Under the pieces are notes generated by a model. It was not told the DNA's origin and ran no database searches. It worked only from the letters and a program-made list of their open reading frames with translations. A DNA stretch of 64,000 bases from Aquabacterium parvum (GTDB taxonomy: Bacteria > Pseudomonadota > Gammaproteobacteria > Burkholderiales > Burkholderiaceae_C): positions 1 to 64,000 of the forward strand of contig NZ_LFRI01000284.1 in the NCBI RefSeq assembly GCF_001447195.1, in the 5' to 3' direction. Shown one piece after another: positions 8,763 to 21,405 of this stretch. A program made the position numbers and the translations under genes. Each line of letters opens with the position of its first letter. The stretch's first letter is position 1.

Positions 8763-9185
8763 ATGGAATGCACCATCAACTGGCAGCCTGCCTCCGGCAT
8801 GGCCTTCATGGCTGAAACCGGCAGCGGCCACATCATCAACATGGACGGCGCTCCGGAAGGCGGTGGCCGCAACCTCGCGCCCCGCCCCATGGAAACCGTG
8901 CTGGCCGGCACCGGTGGTTGCACGGCCTACGACGTGGTGCTGATCCTCAAGCGAGGCCGCCACGACGTGCGCGGCTGCCAGGTCAAGATCACGGCCGACC
9001 GCGCCGAGGTCGATCCCAAGGTCTTCACGAAAGTGAACATGCACTTCGTCGTGACCGGCGTGAACCTCCCCGACACCGCCGTGGCCCGCGCCATCCAGAT
9101 GTCGCACGAGAAATACTGCTCGGCCTCGATCATGATCGGCAAGACCGCCGAGATCACCACCAGCTTCGAGGTGATCGCCGCCTGA
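8763..9185 (+). CDS. OsmC-family protein (YhfA-like)
   Basis: A 140-residue OsmC-fold protein with the two conserved Cys of the family, in GTGGCTAYDVV (about residue 53) and SHEKYCSASIMI (about 118). These thiols act in peroxide or organic-hydroperoxide reduction in characterised members; the YhfA subgroup this resembles has no firm substrate. Cytoplasmic, no signal. It stands alone between the sRNA region and convergent coq7. Confidence 0.85.
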   Translation: MECTINWQPASGMAFMAETGSGHIINMDGAPEGGGRNLAPRPMETVLAGTGGCTAYDVVLILKRGRHDVRGCQVKITADRAEVDPKVFTKVNMHFVVTGVNLPDTAVARAIQMSHEKYCSASIMIGKTAEITTSFEVIAA

Positions 9186-9190
9186 TGGCC

Positions 9191-9223
9191 GCCCGGTCGC
9201 GACCGGGCGCCGCTTGCGCGGCG
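9191..9223. terminator. Two tandem hairpins between convergent genes
   Basis: GCCCGGTCG/CGACCGGGC (9191-9208) is a perfect 18-bp palindrome and is followed at once by CGCCGC-ttgc-GCGGCG (9208-9223). They fill the 50-bp gap between osmC-like and coq7. No T-run follows, so they may slow or process both transcripts rather than act as classical terminators. Confidence 0.5.
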
Positions 9224-9235
9224 TCTGGGCTGCGA

Positions 9236-9928
9236 TCAGATGCGGTGCGCCGTGGTCGTCATGACCCGGGCGGCCAGCTTCATCAGGCCCCGCACGGGCG
9301 CCGGCAACGGCACCCCACCGGCCTTCTCGGCCGCGTCCGCGTGAGCCACCTCATCGTCCCGCATCTGCGCCACGATGGCGCGCGAGGCAGCGTCGGCTGC
9401 AGGCAGCTTGTCCATGTGGCTGTTGAGGTGCGCCTCGACCTGGCGCTCGGTCTCGACGACAAAGCCCAGGCTGTGGCGATCCCCCACCTTCGCGGCCACC
9501 AGCCCGATGGCAAAAGCGCCGGCGTACCACAGCGGGTTGAGCAGGCTGGTGCGCCCGCCCAGCTCCTTGATGCGTTGCTCCGTCCAGGCCAGGTGGTCGG
9601 TTTCTTCGGCCGCCGCAGCTTCAAACTGAGCCTTGAGCACCGGGTCATTGGTGCCCCAGGCCTGCGAGGCGTAGAGCGCCTGCGCGCACACCTCGCCCAC
9701 GTGGTTGACGCGCATCAGCGCAGCCGACAGGCGCTTTTCTTCGGCAGTCAAGGCCGGGGCCTCACCGCCCCCCTCCGGGCGCGGACAGGGCCGAGCGGCC
9801 ACGTGCGAGCCCAAGGAGGTGCGCAGGGCGTTGTCGATGCTCAGGATGACGCGGTCCAGCGCATCGTGCCGGATGGCGGAATTCGGGGCGAAAGAGGAAG
9901 CAGAAGCGGCGCGGTTCATGTCACGCAT
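9236..9928 (-). CDS. coq7: Demethoxyubiquinone hydroxylase Coq7
   Basis: A 230-residue ferritin-like di-iron monooxygenase of ubiquinone synthesis, which hydroxylates the demethoxyubiquinone ring at the membrane surface. The di-iron carboxylate and His ligands are visible in order: [29 protein letters not shown] and [11 protein letters not shown]. The first 45 residues are variable. Starts at 9928 (MRDMNR) and 9919 (MNR) are both possible. It lies 69 bp after rodA on the same strand. Confidence 0.93.
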   Translation of the reverse strand: MRDMNRAASASSFAPNSAIRHDALDRVILSIDNALRTSLGSHVAARPCPRPEGGGEAPALTAEEKRLSAALMRVNHVGEVCAQALYASQAWGTNDPVLKAQFEAAAAEETDHLAWTEQRIKELGGRTSLLNPLWYAGAFAIGLVAAKVGDRHSLGFVVETERQVEAHLNSHMDKLPAADAASRAIVAQMRDDEVAHADAAEKAGGVPLPAPVRGLMKLAARVMTTTAHRI

Positions 9929-9997
9929 CCTAGCGCGGCGCGAGGGCCAAGGGCTTGCGGCGGATCAGCCCATGCACGACAACGCCGCGCCAGCGCA

Positions 9998-11152
9998 TCA
10001 ACGCTGCATGAGCCCTCGGCTCTTGGCGATCGACATCAGCAACCCCAGCGCCAGGCCCAGCGTGACCATGGCCGTGCCACCGTAGCTGATGAACGGCAGC
10101 GGCACACCCACCACCGGCAAGATGCCGCTGACCATGCCCATGTTGACGAAGGCGTAGGTGAAAAAGCTCAACGACAGGCTGCCCGCCAGCAGGCGCGAGA
10201 ACAGCGTGGGCGCTTGCGAGGCGATGTACAGGCCTCGGTAGATCAGCGCCAGAAAACCGATCATCAGCAAGGCGTTGCCGAACAGCCCGTGCTCTTCGGA
10301 GTAGGACGCGAAAGCGAAGTCGGTGGTGCGCTCGGGGATGAACTCCAGGTGGGTTTGCGTGCCCTGCATGAAGCCCTTGCCTGCCACCCCGCCCGAGCCG
10401 ATGGCGATCATGCCCTGGATGATGTGAAAGCCTTTGCCCAGTGGGTCGGACGTCGGGTCCAGCAGCGTGCAGACGCGGTTCTTCTGGTAGTCGTGCAGGC
10501 CCACCCACTTCACCCCTGGCTGACACAGGTCGTCCTGAAAACCCACGATCAGGCTCACGCCCAGCGCCCCGGCCAACAGGGTTGGCACGATGAGCTTCCA
10601 GCTCAGGCCAGCAAAGAAGATGACGTACAGCCCCGAGGTGAGCACCAGCATGGAGGTGCCCAGGTCGGGCTGCTTGAGCACCAGCGCAAAAGGCAGCAGC
10701 AGCAGCCCACCCGCGACCAGGAAGTCGGGCGTGCGCAACTGCCCCTCTCGGCGCTGGAACCACCAGGCCAGCATCAGCGGCGCGGCGATCTTGGCGATCT
10801 CGGAGGGCTGGATGACGATGCCGATGTTGAGCCAGCGGGTCGCGCCCTTCTTGGTGATGCCGAAGATCGCCGTGGCGATCAGCAGCACCACACCGACGGT
10901 GTAGAGCGGCACGGCGATGGCCATCAGGCGCTGGGGCGGCACCTGCGCCACCAGGAACAGCACCCCCGCGCCCAACAGCATGTTGCGGGCGTGGTCGGCA
11001 AAGCGGGTGCCATGGTCGAAGCCGACCGAGTACATGTTGGCCAGGCCCAGCAGGCACATGTACAGGATGATGCACACCAGCGGCAGGTCAAAGCCCTGGA
11101 AGATGGGTTTGATGCGTTGAAGCAGCGACGGCTTCTCGAAAGCGATGTTCAT
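9998..11152 (-). CDS. rodA: RodA peptidoglycan glycosyltransferase
   Basis: A 384-residue SEDS-family membrane protein with about ten transmembrane segments, the glycan polymerase of the rod elongation complex. Typical signatures are ARNMLLGAGVLFL, LNIGIVIQPSEIAKI and a C-terminal VGVPLPFISYGGTAMVTLG. Its ATG overlaps the stop of mrdA by 4 bp, so partner transpeptidase and polymerase are translationally coupled. It is last in the mreBCD-mrdA-rodA order. Confidence 0.96.
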   Translation of the reverse strand: MNIAFEKPSLLQRIKPIFQGFDLPLVCIILYMCLLGLANMYSVGFDHGTRFADHARNMLLGAGVLFLVAQVPPQRLMAIAVPLYTVGVVLLIATAIFGITKKGATRWLNIGIVIQPSEIAKIAAPLMLAWWFQRREGQLRTPDFLVAGGLLLLPFALVLKQPDLGTSMLVLTSGLYVIFFAGLSWKLIVPTLLAGALGVSLIVGFQDDLCQPGVKWVGLHDYQKNRVCTLLDPTSDPLGKGFHIIQGMIAIGSGGVAGKGFMQGTQTHLEFIPERTTDFAFASYSEEHGLFGNALLMIGFLALIYRGLYIASQAPTLFSRLLAGSLSLSFFTYAFVNMGMVSGILPVVGVPLPFISYGGTAMVTLGLALGLLMSIAKSRGLMQR

Positions 11153-13281
11153 GGTGTGCCCCTCGGGCTGGAGGCGGTCGATGCGGCCGCAGCAGTGGCA
11201 GCAGACGCGGAAGGCGGGGCGGGCACGGCAGGGGCGACGGGTACAGCTGGCGCGGTTGGTGCGCTGGGCGCATTTGGCACGGTCGCCGCGGTCGGCGCGG
11301 TCGGCCCGCTCACATCGGCTCCGAAGGCGTCGGTGCCTTTGGGCAGAGGCACCTCGGAGGCCTTGCGCGCCACCCCCACCGGGGCCGACGCACGGCTTTG
11401 TTGAACCAACGCGATGTCCTCTTCACTGGGGTAGATGCCCAGCAGCAGGTAATCGAGCACGCGCCGGGCAATCGGCGCAGCGGCCATGGAGCCAAAGCCG
11501 GCGTTCTCGACGATCACCGCGAGGGCCACGCGCGGGTTGTCCACCGGGGCGAAGGCCTCGTAGAGCGAGTGGTCTCGCTTGTACTCGTCCATGCGCGAAG
11601 CCACGTACTTCTCGTTCTGGCGCAGGCCCACGGCCTGGGCCGTGCCCGTCTTGCCGCCGCTGAGGTAGCCAGCCCCCGCGAACACGCGCGTGCCCGTGCC
11701 TTCCTGCGTCACGCCGAACATGGCCTCGCGGATCAGGGCGGTGTGTTCCGGCTTGAGCGGCAGCGCGTCGATCGCCTCGCGCACCGGGATCATGCGTTCA
11801 CGCGTGACCACGTTTTCGATCTCGCGCACCACGCGCGGCTGAAAGCGCTGCCCGTCGCTGACCACGGTGGACAGCGCCGTCGCCACCTGCAGCATGGTGA
11901 AGGTGTTGTAGCCCTGGCCGATGCCCAGCGAGATGGTTTCGCCCGCGTACCACTTGCGTTGCTCCGGCCGACGGTAGGCTTTGCGCTTCCAGTCGGTGGA
12001 CGGCAGGATGCCCGTGACCTCGCCCTTGAGGTCGATGCCCGTCAGGCGCCCGAAACCCAGCTGCGACATCTGGTCGTGGATCAGGTCCACGCCCATCTCG
12101 TTGGCCAGGGTGTAGAAGTAGACGTTGCTGGACTCGACGATGGCGCGACGCATGTTCATCGCACCGCCACGCTCGTTCTCGGGGCTGCGGAACCTGTGGC
12201 CACCAAAGACGAACACGCCGTTGTCCATGATGATGGTGTCGGGGCGGCGCTTGTTGGCGTTGAGCGCGGCCAGGGCCATGAAGGGCTTGTAGGTTGAGCC
12301 CGGCGGGTAGGTGCCTCGAAGCGCCCGGTTGAGCAACGGCTTGTCGGCGCTCTCGTTGAGCTCTTTCCAGTTCTCGCTGTCGATGCCGTCGACGAACAGG
12401 TTGGGGTCGAACGTGGGCTTGGAGACGAAGGCCAGCACCTCGCCGTTGCGCGGGTCGATCGCCACCAGCGCGCCGCGGCGGTCACCAAACAGCCGCTCGA
12501 TCAGGCCCTGCAGCCGGATGTCGATCGACAGGTGCACCGTGTTGCCCGGCGTGGCGGGGTTCGAGCGCAAGCGGCGCACGGCCCGGCCGCCCGCGCTGGT
12601 TTCAACCTCTTCGAAGCCGGTGATGCCGTGCAGCTCGCGCTCGTAGCTCTGCTCGATGCCCAGCTTGCCGATGTACTCGGTGCCCCGGTAGTTGGCCTGC
12701 TCTTCTTCAGGCCAGTCATCCATGGCCTGCGCCTCGCGCTGGTTGATGCGGCCGATGTAGCCCAGCACGTGGCTGGCCAGCTCGCCATACGGGTAGTGGC
12801 GGAACAAGCGCGCCTGGATGTCTACCCCGGTGAAACGATAGCGCTGGGCGATGAAGCGCGCCACCTCTTCGTCGCTGAGCTTGGTGCGAATCGGGATGGA
12901 CTCGAAGCTCCTGGACTCTTCGCGCAGGCGCTTGAATCGGCGGCGGTCACGCGGCTGGATGTCGACGATCTCGGCCAGGGCGTTGATCGTGGCTTCGACG
13001 TCATCGACCTTGGAGGGCGTGATCTCGAGCGTGTAGGCCGAGTAGTTGTTGGCCAGGACCACGCCGTTGCGGTCGACGATCAGGCCACGGTTGGGCACGA
13101 TGGGCACGACGGCCACGCGGTTGGCCTCGGCGCGGTTGGCCAGGTCGTCGTGCCGCACCACCTGCAGCACCACCAGGCGAAAAGCCAGCAAACCAAAGCA
13201 GAACAGCACGAAGCCGGCCGCAGCCCACAAGCGGGCGCGAAAGCGGCCCAGCTCCTGTTCGAGGTTCTTGAGCTCGGTCAT
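11149..13281 (-). CDS. mrdA: Penicillin-binding protein 2 (MrdA)
   Basis: A 710-residue class B PBP, the transpeptidase of the elongasome. N-terminal membrane anchor at about 18-42, dimerisation domain to about 240, then the transpeptidase with SxxK STYK at 329-332, SxN SSN at 384-386 and KTG at 544-546. The last 80 residues (630-710) are a low-complexity Ala/Pro/Thr/Ser tail, longer than in enterobacterial PBP2 (about 633 residues), ending in RGTP. The tail should be periplasmic. It lies 10 bp after mreD and is coupled to rodA. Confidence 0.96.
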   Translation of the reverse strand: MTELKNLEQELGRFRARLWAAAGFVLFCFGLLAFRLVVLQVVRHDDLANRAEANRVAVVPIVPNRGLIVDRNGVVLANNYSAYTLEITPSKVDDVEATINALAEIVDIQPRDRRRFKRLREESRSFESIPIRTKLSDEEVARFIAQRYRFTGVDIQARLFRHYPYGELASHVLGYIGRINQREAQAMDDWPEEEQANYRGTEYIGKLGIEQSYERELHGITGFEEVETSAGGRAVRRLRSNPATPGNTVHLSIDIRLQGLIERLFGDRRGALVAIDPRNGEVLAFVSKPTFDPNLFVDGIDSENWKELNESADKPLLNRALRGTYPPGSTYKPFMALAALNANKRRPDTIIMDNGVFVFGGHRFRSPENERGGAMNMRRAIVESSNVYFYTLANEMGVDLIHDQMSQLGFGRLTGIDLKGEVTGILPSTDWKRKAYRRPEQRKWYAGETISLGIGQGYNTFTMLQVATALSTVVSDGQRFQPRVVREIENVVTRERMIPVREAIDALPLKPEHTALIREAMFGVTQEGTGTRVFAGAGYLSGGKTGTAQAVGLRQNEKYVASRMDEYKRDHSLYEAFAPVDNPRVALAVIVENAGFGSMAAAPIARRVLDYLLLGIYPSEEDIALVQQSRASAPVGVARKASEVPLPKGTDAFGADVSGPTAPTAATVPNAPSAPTAPAVPVAPAVPAPPSASAATAAAASTASSPRGTP

Positions 13282-13291
13282 GGGCTGCGCG

Positions 13292-13807
13292 TCACAGCGG
13301 CCGGTTCTTGTCGCGATCGGGCGGGCGACGCTGAGGCGCCAGCAGGACCGTGGTGACCAAAGGCCACATCAGCGACTCGAAGACCGGGGCCAACAACAGG
13401 CCCCAGCCCGGGAAGCTCGCCCCCGAGAGCATGCGCACCAGCAACGCCACCACGTGCGCGGCGGCGAACAGCGGCAGGATCTGCAAGGCTTGCGAGCCCA
13501 CCGTGAACCACAGCAGCCGGCGGTGCACCGTGATGGCGAAAAAGCTCAGCAGCGTGTAGGCCAAGGCGTGCTGCCCGAGCAAGGCACCTTGGCGCACATC
13601 GATGCAAAGCCCGAAGAAAAACGCCACGCCCACGCCCACGCGACGCGGCTGGTGCACGTTCCAGAACACGAGGGCCACGGCCAGGAAATCGGGCACACCC
13701 GGCCAGCGGCCCCAGGGCAGCAGGTTCAGGCCCAGCGCCAGCAAGAGCGAGAACCAGATGAAGACCGGGTTGACCGGCAGCAACAGCTCGTTGCCACGGG
13801 GCATCAT
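13292..13807 (-). CDS. mreD: Rod shape-determining protein MreD
   Basis: A 171-residue inner-membrane protein with five to six hydrophobic segments, the small membrane partner of MreC in the elongasome. Position between mreC (4-bp overlap) and mrdA (10 bp) is diagnostic. Starts at 13807 and 13804 are adjacent Met codons. The C-terminus is short and basic (QRRPPDRDKNRPL). Confidence 0.93.
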   Translation of the reverse strand: MMPRGNELLLPVNPVFIWFSLLLALGLNLLPWGRWPGVPDFLAVALVFWNVHQPRRVGVGVAFFFGLCIDVRQGALLGQHALAYTLLSFFAITVHRRLLWFTVGSQALQILPLFAAAHVVALLVRMLSGASFPGWGLLLAPVFESLMWPLVTTVLLAPQRRPPDRDKNRPL

Positions 13808-14916
13808 GGGCGGCCTCCTGGCTTGCTGGCGGACGCCGCACCACTGGCACCCTGGCTTGCGCCAGGTGATGCCGCGCCACGGCCGACGACCGCCTGAGCG
13901 GCCGATGCGGGGTGAGAAGCAGCGTGCCCGGCAACGCGGGCGTGTGCACGGGCGGCTGCCGCGGCGGCCGATGCAGCGGCCACGTTGGCCGCGGAAGCCA
14001 CGCTGGGCGCGTCGACAGCGGCCGCAGGCCCCCCCGGCACCGTGGCCTGAGCGGGGCCTTCCAGCCCATGACCGGTGGTCTGCAGCAGCAACACATAGCG
14101 GCTGCTCTCGGGGTTGGACAGCGGGGTCAGCACGATGCGGGCAAAGGCCGAATCGGCACGTCGGTCGATGCGGGCCACCTGGGCCACGGGCAAGCCGGGC
14201 GGGTAGACCCCATCCAGGCCCGAGGTTTCGAGTCGATCGCCCACCTGCACATCGGCGTTGCCGGCCATGAAGCGCAACTCCATGCCGCGAGACTGAGGCA
14301 GGCCGTAGGCCACGCCACGCTGCTCGGTGCGCACGTTGACGACCGGCACGGCCGCATCCTGGTCGATCACCAGCGTGACCTCGGAGGTCAGGGGGTAGAC
14401 GCGTGTGACCTGCCCGATGACACCCGCCGGGTCGATCACGGGGGAACCCAACCCCACACCGTGCGCCCCACCCCGGTCGATGACGACCTTGCGGGTGTAC
14501 GGGTCTTGGGTGGCGTAGAGGATTTCAGCCGAAGTGCTGGGCACATCCAGGCGGGGGCGCAGCTCCAGCAGGGCCCGCAAGCGGGCGTTTTCGCGCAGCA
14601 GGTCGTCGACGCGCATCACGCGCTCGGCCTGCGCGGTGATCTGCCGCTCGGCTCGGGCCTGCATCGCGCGCGCTTCGTCCAGGCCGGCAAAATAGTGCGC
14701 CATGGTGTCCCAAGCCCGCGAAGGCGCGAGCAACCCTTGCTGCACCGGGTGCAGCACCGTGGCCACCGCAGCGCGCAAGGGTTGGGTCATCTTCCAGCGG
14801 GCATCGGCCACCATCAGCAGCACGGCCAGCGCCGAAAAAAACGTCAGGCGCGTGAACGCCGACGGCCCTTGCTTGAAGAAGGGCGGCGGCGATCGGTCCA
14901 GCGTGGCCAGTGGCAT
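13804..14916 (-). CDS. mreC: Rod shape-determining protein MreC
   Basis: A 370-residue periplasmic scaffold with one N-terminal membrane anchor (about 22-40), a coiled coil (about 70-110, ending in LRENARLRALLEL) and the twin beta-barrel core (about 115-275). It activates PBP2/RodA. From about residue 290 a tail very rich in Ala and Ser follows (AANVAAASAAAAAARAHARV), which E. coli MreC lacks. It follows mreB after a 93-bp gap that holds a CCCC-acg-GGGG hairpin. Confidence 0.94.
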   Translation of the reverse strand: MPLATLDRSPPPFFKQGPSAFTRLTFFSALAVLLMVADARWKMTQPLRAAVATVLHPVQQGLLAPSRAWDTMAHYFAGLDEARAMQARAERQITAQAERVMRVDDLLRENARLRALLELRPRLDVPSTSAEILYATQDPYTRKVVIDRGGAHGVGLGSPVIDPAGVIGQVTRVYPLTSEVTLVIDQDAAVPVVNVRTEQRGVAYGLPQSRGMELRFMAGNADVQVGDRLETSGLDGVYPPGLPVAQVARIDRRADSAFARIVLTPLSNPESSRYVLLLQTTGHGLEGPAQATVPGGPAAAVDAPSVASAANVAAASAAAAAARAHARVAGHAASHPASAAQAVVGRGAASPGASQGASGAASASKPGGRP

Positions 14917-15009
14917 GTTGGCGACTCAACCCCGTGGGGGTGTCAGCAAACGGCAATTCAGCATGCTGACTGCAACCACCGCCTGCGCCTAGAGGGGCTA
15001 ACTCGGGGC

Positions 15010-16107
<1,098 letters not shown>

Positions 16108-16236
16108 TCACGCGGCTCGGCCCTCATGCCTGCCCACCGGCCAGCAGGCCTTATGGTGTTCGGTGACGGGGTATCGGTCGGTGCGTGGCGCCCCTGCGAA
16201 ACGCCCCCTTCAACCCGGGAACGGCCGCCTTGGCCA

Positions 16237-16264
16237 CTGACACTTGTGGATAACCTAGGATAAT
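16237..16264 (+). promoter_or_regulatory. Sigma-70 promoter of gatCAB
   Basis: CTGACA (16237-16242) and GATAAT (16259-16264) with a 16-bp spacer, each 5/6 matches, about 60 bp before the gatC start. Confidence 0.6.
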
Positions 16265-16324
16265 ACCCGAAGGGCCGGCCCATTCCGGGCTGCGCCAGAC
16301 CTGTTTACGCCCCCGAAACACACC

Positions 16325-16620
16325 ATGGCCCTGACCTCTGACGACGTCGGCCGCATCGCCCAACTGGCGCGCCTCGAACTGCGCGACGACGAGGCGGCCG
16401 CGATGCTGACCCAACTGAACGAGTTCTTCGACATCGTCGAGAAGATGCGCGCCGTCGACACCTCCGGCGTCGAGCCCCTCTACACCCCGCTGTCGGCCAT
16501 CGAGGACGTGACGCTGCGCCTGCGCGAGGACGCCGTCACCGAGACCAACCAGCGCGACGCCAACATGGCCAACGCCCCGGCCCGCGACGAAGGCCTGTTC
16601 CTGGTGCCGAAGGTGATCGA

Positions 16621-16624
<4 letters not shown>
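16325..16624 (+). CDS. gatC: Glutamyl/aspartyl-tRNA amidotransferase subunit C
   Basis: A 99-residue GatC, the small subunit that wraps and stabilises GatA/GatB in the enzyme that converts Glu-tRNA(Gln) or Asp-tRNA(Asn) to the amidated form. Family features: [17 protein letters not shown] at the N-terminus and [13 protein letters not shown] near the C-terminus. It overlaps gatA by 4 bp. Confidence 0.95.
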
Positions 16625-18123
<1,499 letters not shown>

Positions 18124-18154
18124 TTCAGGCGAGCAGCCCAACGAGACACACACC

Positions 18155-19642
18155 ATGAGTTCCAAACACGTTCGCGGTTACGAGGTCGTCATCGGCATCG
18201 AAACCCACGTCCAGCTCTCGACGCAATCGAAGATCTTCTCGGGCGCCTCGACGCAGTTCGGCGCCGAGCCCAACACCCAGGCCTGCCCGGTGGACATGGC
18301 CCTGCCCGGCACGCTGCCGGTGATGAACAAAGGCGCCGTCGAACGCGCCATCGCGTTCGGTTTGTCGGTGGGTTCGACCATCGCGCCCCGCTCGATCTTC
18401 GCGCGCAAGAACTACTTCTACCCCGACCTGCCCAAGGGCTACCAGATCAGCCAGTACGAGATCCCCGTCGTGCAGGGCGGCTCGGTCAGCTTCTTCGTGG
18501 GCGACACGCCGCACACCGTGCGCCTGGTGCGCGCCCACCTCGAAGAGGACGCCGGCAAATCGCTGCACGACGACTTCATCGGCTTCAACGGCGAGAAGTC
18601 CTCGGGCATCGACCTCAACCGCGCGGGCACGCCGCTCATCGAGATCGTGACCGAGCCCGACCTGCGCTGCAGCGCCGAAGCCGCCGAGTACGCGCGTGCG
18701 CTGCACACGCTGGTGGTGTGGCTGGGCATCTGCGACGGCAACATGCAGGAAGGCTCGTTCCGCTGCGACGTCAACGTGTCGGTGCGCAAGCCCGGCGCGC
18801 CCCTGGGCACGCGCCGCGAGATCAAGAACCTCAACAGCTTCAAGCACATCGTCCAGGCCACCGACTACGAGATCAACTGGCAGATCGACCAGATCGAAGA
18901 CGGCTACGCAATCCAGCAGGCCACGGTGCTGTTCAACCCGGACACGGGCGAGACGCGCGCCATGCGCACCAAGGAAGACGCGCACGACTACCGCTACTTC
19001 CCCGACCCCGACCTGCCGCCGCTGGTGATCTCGCCGGAGTGGGTCGAGCGCGTGCGTTCGCAGATGCCAGAGCTGCCGCGCGTGATGGCAGAGCGCTTCG
19101 TTCGCGACCACGGTCTGTCAGCGTACGACGCAAGCATGCTCACGCAATCGAAGAGCTTTGCCAGCTACTTCGAAACGTTGGTCCAGCTGACATCCGAACC
19201 CAAGCTGTCTGCCAACTGGATGCTGGGCGAGGTATCTGCGCTCGTCAACCGCACCGGCCTGACCATCGATGACGTCGAGATCCCCGGCCCCTGCGAGGTT
19301 GCGTCGATCATCAACCGCATCAAGGACGGCACGATCAGCCACAGTGGCGCCAAGACCTTGTTTGGTGCGATACACAAGCGAACTGTCGCCGAGATCGACG
19401 AAGTCGCCGCGATCATCGATCGCCTCATCGCCGAAAAAGACCTCAAGCAGATGAGCGACACCGGCGAGCTGGAAAAGATCCTCGACGACATCCTGGCGGC
19501 CAACGCCAAGTCGGTCGAAGAGTTCCGCGCCGGCAAGGAAAAGGCCTTCAACGCGCTCGTTGGTCAGGCCATGAAGGCCACCAAGGGCAAGGCCAACCCG
19601 GCCACCGTCAACGAGCTGCTCAAGAAGAAGCTCGCGGGTTGA
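18155..19642 (+). CDS. gatB: Glutamyl/aspartyl-tRNA amidotransferase subunit B
   Basis: A 495-residue GatB, the kinase subunit that phosphorylates the misacylated tRNA and accepts ammonia from GatA. Signatures: [20 protein letters not shown] at the start, the [18 protein letters not shown] motif, and a C-terminal GatB/YqeY domain ending in [15 protein letters not shown]. By eye the last third is somewhat less GC-rich in third positions than the first two thirds. Start at 18155 suits family alignments. Confidence 0.96.
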   Translation: MSSKHVRGYEVVIGIETHVQLSTQSKIFSGASTQFGAEPNTQACPVDMALPGTLPVMNKGAVERAIAFGLSVGSTIAPRSIFARKNYFYPDLPKGYQISQYEIPVVQGGSVSFFVGDTPHTVRLVRAHLEEDAGKSLHDDFIGFNGEKSSGIDLNRAGTPLIEIVTEPDLRCSAEAAEYARALHTLVVWLGICDGNMQEGSFRCDVNVSVRKPGAPLGTRREIKNLNSFKHIVQATDYEINWQIDQIEDGYAIQQATVLFNPDTGETRAMRTKEDAHDYRYFPDPDLPPLVISPEWVERVRSQMPELPRVMAERFVRDHGLSAYDASMLTQSKSFASYFETLVQLTSEPKLSANWMLGEVSALVNRTGLTIDDVEIPGPCEVASIINRIKDGTISHSGAKTLFGAIHKRTVAEIDEVAAIIDRLIAEKDLKQMSDTGELEKILDDILAANAKSVEEFRAGKEKAFNALVGQAMKATKGKANPATVNELLKKKLAG

Positions 19643-19647
19643 TGGCA

Positions 19648-19677
19648 GGTTGGGCGGACAGCAGCGCTCGCCCAACC
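19648..19677 (+). terminator. Hairpin after gatB
   Basis: GGTTGGGCG and CGCCCAACC form a perfect 9-bp stem around a 12-nt loop, 6 bp after the gatB stop. There is no T-run, so termination is likely but not certain. Confidence 0.5.
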
Positions 19678-19758
19678 CATCCCGCCAAAGAAACCGGCAA
19701 TCTGGCGCCTTGAGCCAGGCATTGGCGCCTGGAGGCAGGCCGCTCTGTCTAGCATCGG

Positions 19759-21405
19759 ATGCAACGTTCATCCCATGCCGAGACCCCCATGAGCCTGGCC
19801 GCACCCCACCCCCTCTCCCGCCCCACGGCCTTGCGCACCGGGCTGATCCGAGGCCTCGCCCTGCTGGGCGCGCTGGCCATGCTGTTCTACGGCCTGCTCG
19901 CCATCGACGCGGGCATCGTCAACTTCCGGGCGGCGGGCAACGCCGAGGTGGCCGCTCAACGTCAGGCGATGCAGGCCCGAGCCGAAGCCGGCCAGTCGCT
20001 GGGCACGCCCGCAGAGGTGGCCGCGCACTCCGGGGCCGCCCTGGCCCTGATCGCCGAATCCAGCTCGCCCGGCTACGCCTTTGGCGAACGCGGCCTGAGC
20101 GAAACCCTCATCCACTACGCCACGATGCCCCGCTTCAATGGCATCACCCTGTCGGTGCACAACGTGCTGGGTGGCGTGACCATGTTGTTCGGGGCGCTGC
20201 AGTTCTGGCCTGCCTTTCGCCGGCGCGTTCCCACCTGGCACCGCGCTTTTGGCGGGCTCTACATCGTCGCCGCGCAGGGGGCCATGGTCGCCGCCATGGT
20301 GTTCCTGGCCCGCACGCCGGTGCACCTCATCTACGACCAGCTGACCTTCTACATCGGCCTGTGGGGCCTGGCCATCGGCGTGACCTTCAGCCTGTGGATG
20401 GCCATCTACTCGATGATGCACAAGCGCATCGCCCAGCACCAGGGCTGGATGGCCCTGAACTACGGCATGCTGCTGACCGCCCCCATCCAGCGCTACGGCT
20501 GGGCCGCTTTCGGTGCAGCGGACCCGACGCTGCGCCAACTCGAAGGCAACTACGCCGTCACCGCCGTGCTGGTGCCGCTGAGCGTGATGATCGGCTATGG
20601 CTTGTTCACGCTCAACCGCTGGCTGCAGACCGAGCGCCCCTCGGGCGCCCTGACCCGCATCGCCCAGCCCTTCGAGGGGCACGCTCGCCTGGGTCGCGCG
20701 CTCGCCTGGCTGATGCTGCCAGTTCTGGCGCTGGCCGCGTGGGCCACGCTCGACACCCTGGTGCTGAACCCAGGTCTGGCTCACTTGCCAGACGCCGCCA
20801 CCCTGATCCCCTCGGGGGTGCTTGCGCTGGATCAGACCATCATCGTCCCGGACACCGGCTCGCGCCTGGCTTTTGCCGCGGCCACCTTGCTGGGCCTGTT
20901 CGCCCTGGCCGCCTGGCTGCGCGGCACCACCCTGAGCGACGCTCGCACGCCCCCCACCTTCGCAGGCTGGCTGCTGACCGGCGCCAGCGCGGTGGTGGGT
21001 GTGCTGCTGATTCAGTGGGGCCTGCGCCTGGCCAGGCTGGACACCAAGCCCGTGACCCAGGAAGTCAAGGCCCACCTTCGCGTGGCCCTGCGCAAGAAAA
21101 AGCCCACCACGGCCGAGGCCATGGCGCAAGCGCTGGCGATGTCGCCCCGCACCTTGAGCCGCCGCCTGCGAGAAGAAGGCAGCACCCTGCCTCAACTCAA
21201 ACAGGACATCTGCCTGGAGCACGCTCGCGTGCTGCTGCTGGAGAACCAACTCAGCATCCAGCAGATCGCCGAGGCCACCGGCTTTGCCGACGCCACCTCG
21301 TTCGCTCGGGCCTTCAAACGCGCCACCGGGCAGACGCCGAGCGAGGCGCGGCAAGGTCAGCTTGACAACCGTCCCATGCAGGACCTCACCCAGGACACCC
21401 CATGA
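19759..21405 (+). CDS. Membrane DUF2306 domain fused to AraC-type HTH
   Basis: A 548-residue fusion. The first 430 residues hold about eight hydrophobic segments and a DUF2306-like region (HNVLGGVTMLFGALQFWP, WHRAFGGLYIVAA). The last 100 residues are an AraC/XylS DNA-binding domain (SPRTLSRRLREEG, QQIAEATGFADATSFARAFK). The DNA-binding part would therefore be tethered to the inner membrane. A second start at 19789 gives 538 residues. It overlaps a DUF2834 membrane protein by 4 bp, which may be its partner or target. Ligand and target are unknown. Confidence 0.82.
   Translation: MQRSSHAETPMSLAAPHPLSRPTALRTGLIRGLALLGALAMLFYGLLAIDAGIVNFRAAGNAEVAAQRQAMQARAEAGQSLGTPAEVAAHSGAALALIAESSSPGYAFGERGLSETLIHYATMPRFNGITLSVHNVLGGVTMLFGALQFWPAFRRRVPTWHRAFGGLYIVAAQGAMVAAMVFLARTPVHLIYDQLTFYIGLWGLAIGVTFSLWMAIYSMMHKRIAQHQGWMALNYGMLLTAPIQRYGWAAFGAADPTLRQLEGNYAVTAVLVPLSVMIGYGLFTLNRWLQTERPSGALTRIAQPFEGHARLGRALAWLMLPVLALAAWATLDTLVLNPGLAHLPDAATLIPSGVLALDQTIIVPDTGSRLAFAAATLLGLFALAAWLRGTTLSDARTPPTFAGWLLTGASAVVGVLLIQWGLRLARLDTKPVTQEVKAHLRVALRKKKPTTAEAMAQALAMSPRTLSRRLREEGSTLPQLKQDICLEHARVLLLENQLSIQQIAEATGFADATSFARAFKRATGQTPSEARQGQLDNRPMQDLTQDTP

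Noticed and set aside
8918..11404. 828-residue plus-strand frame
   Set aside because: Antisense shadow of coq7 and rodA with low-complexity His/Gln/Arg composition.
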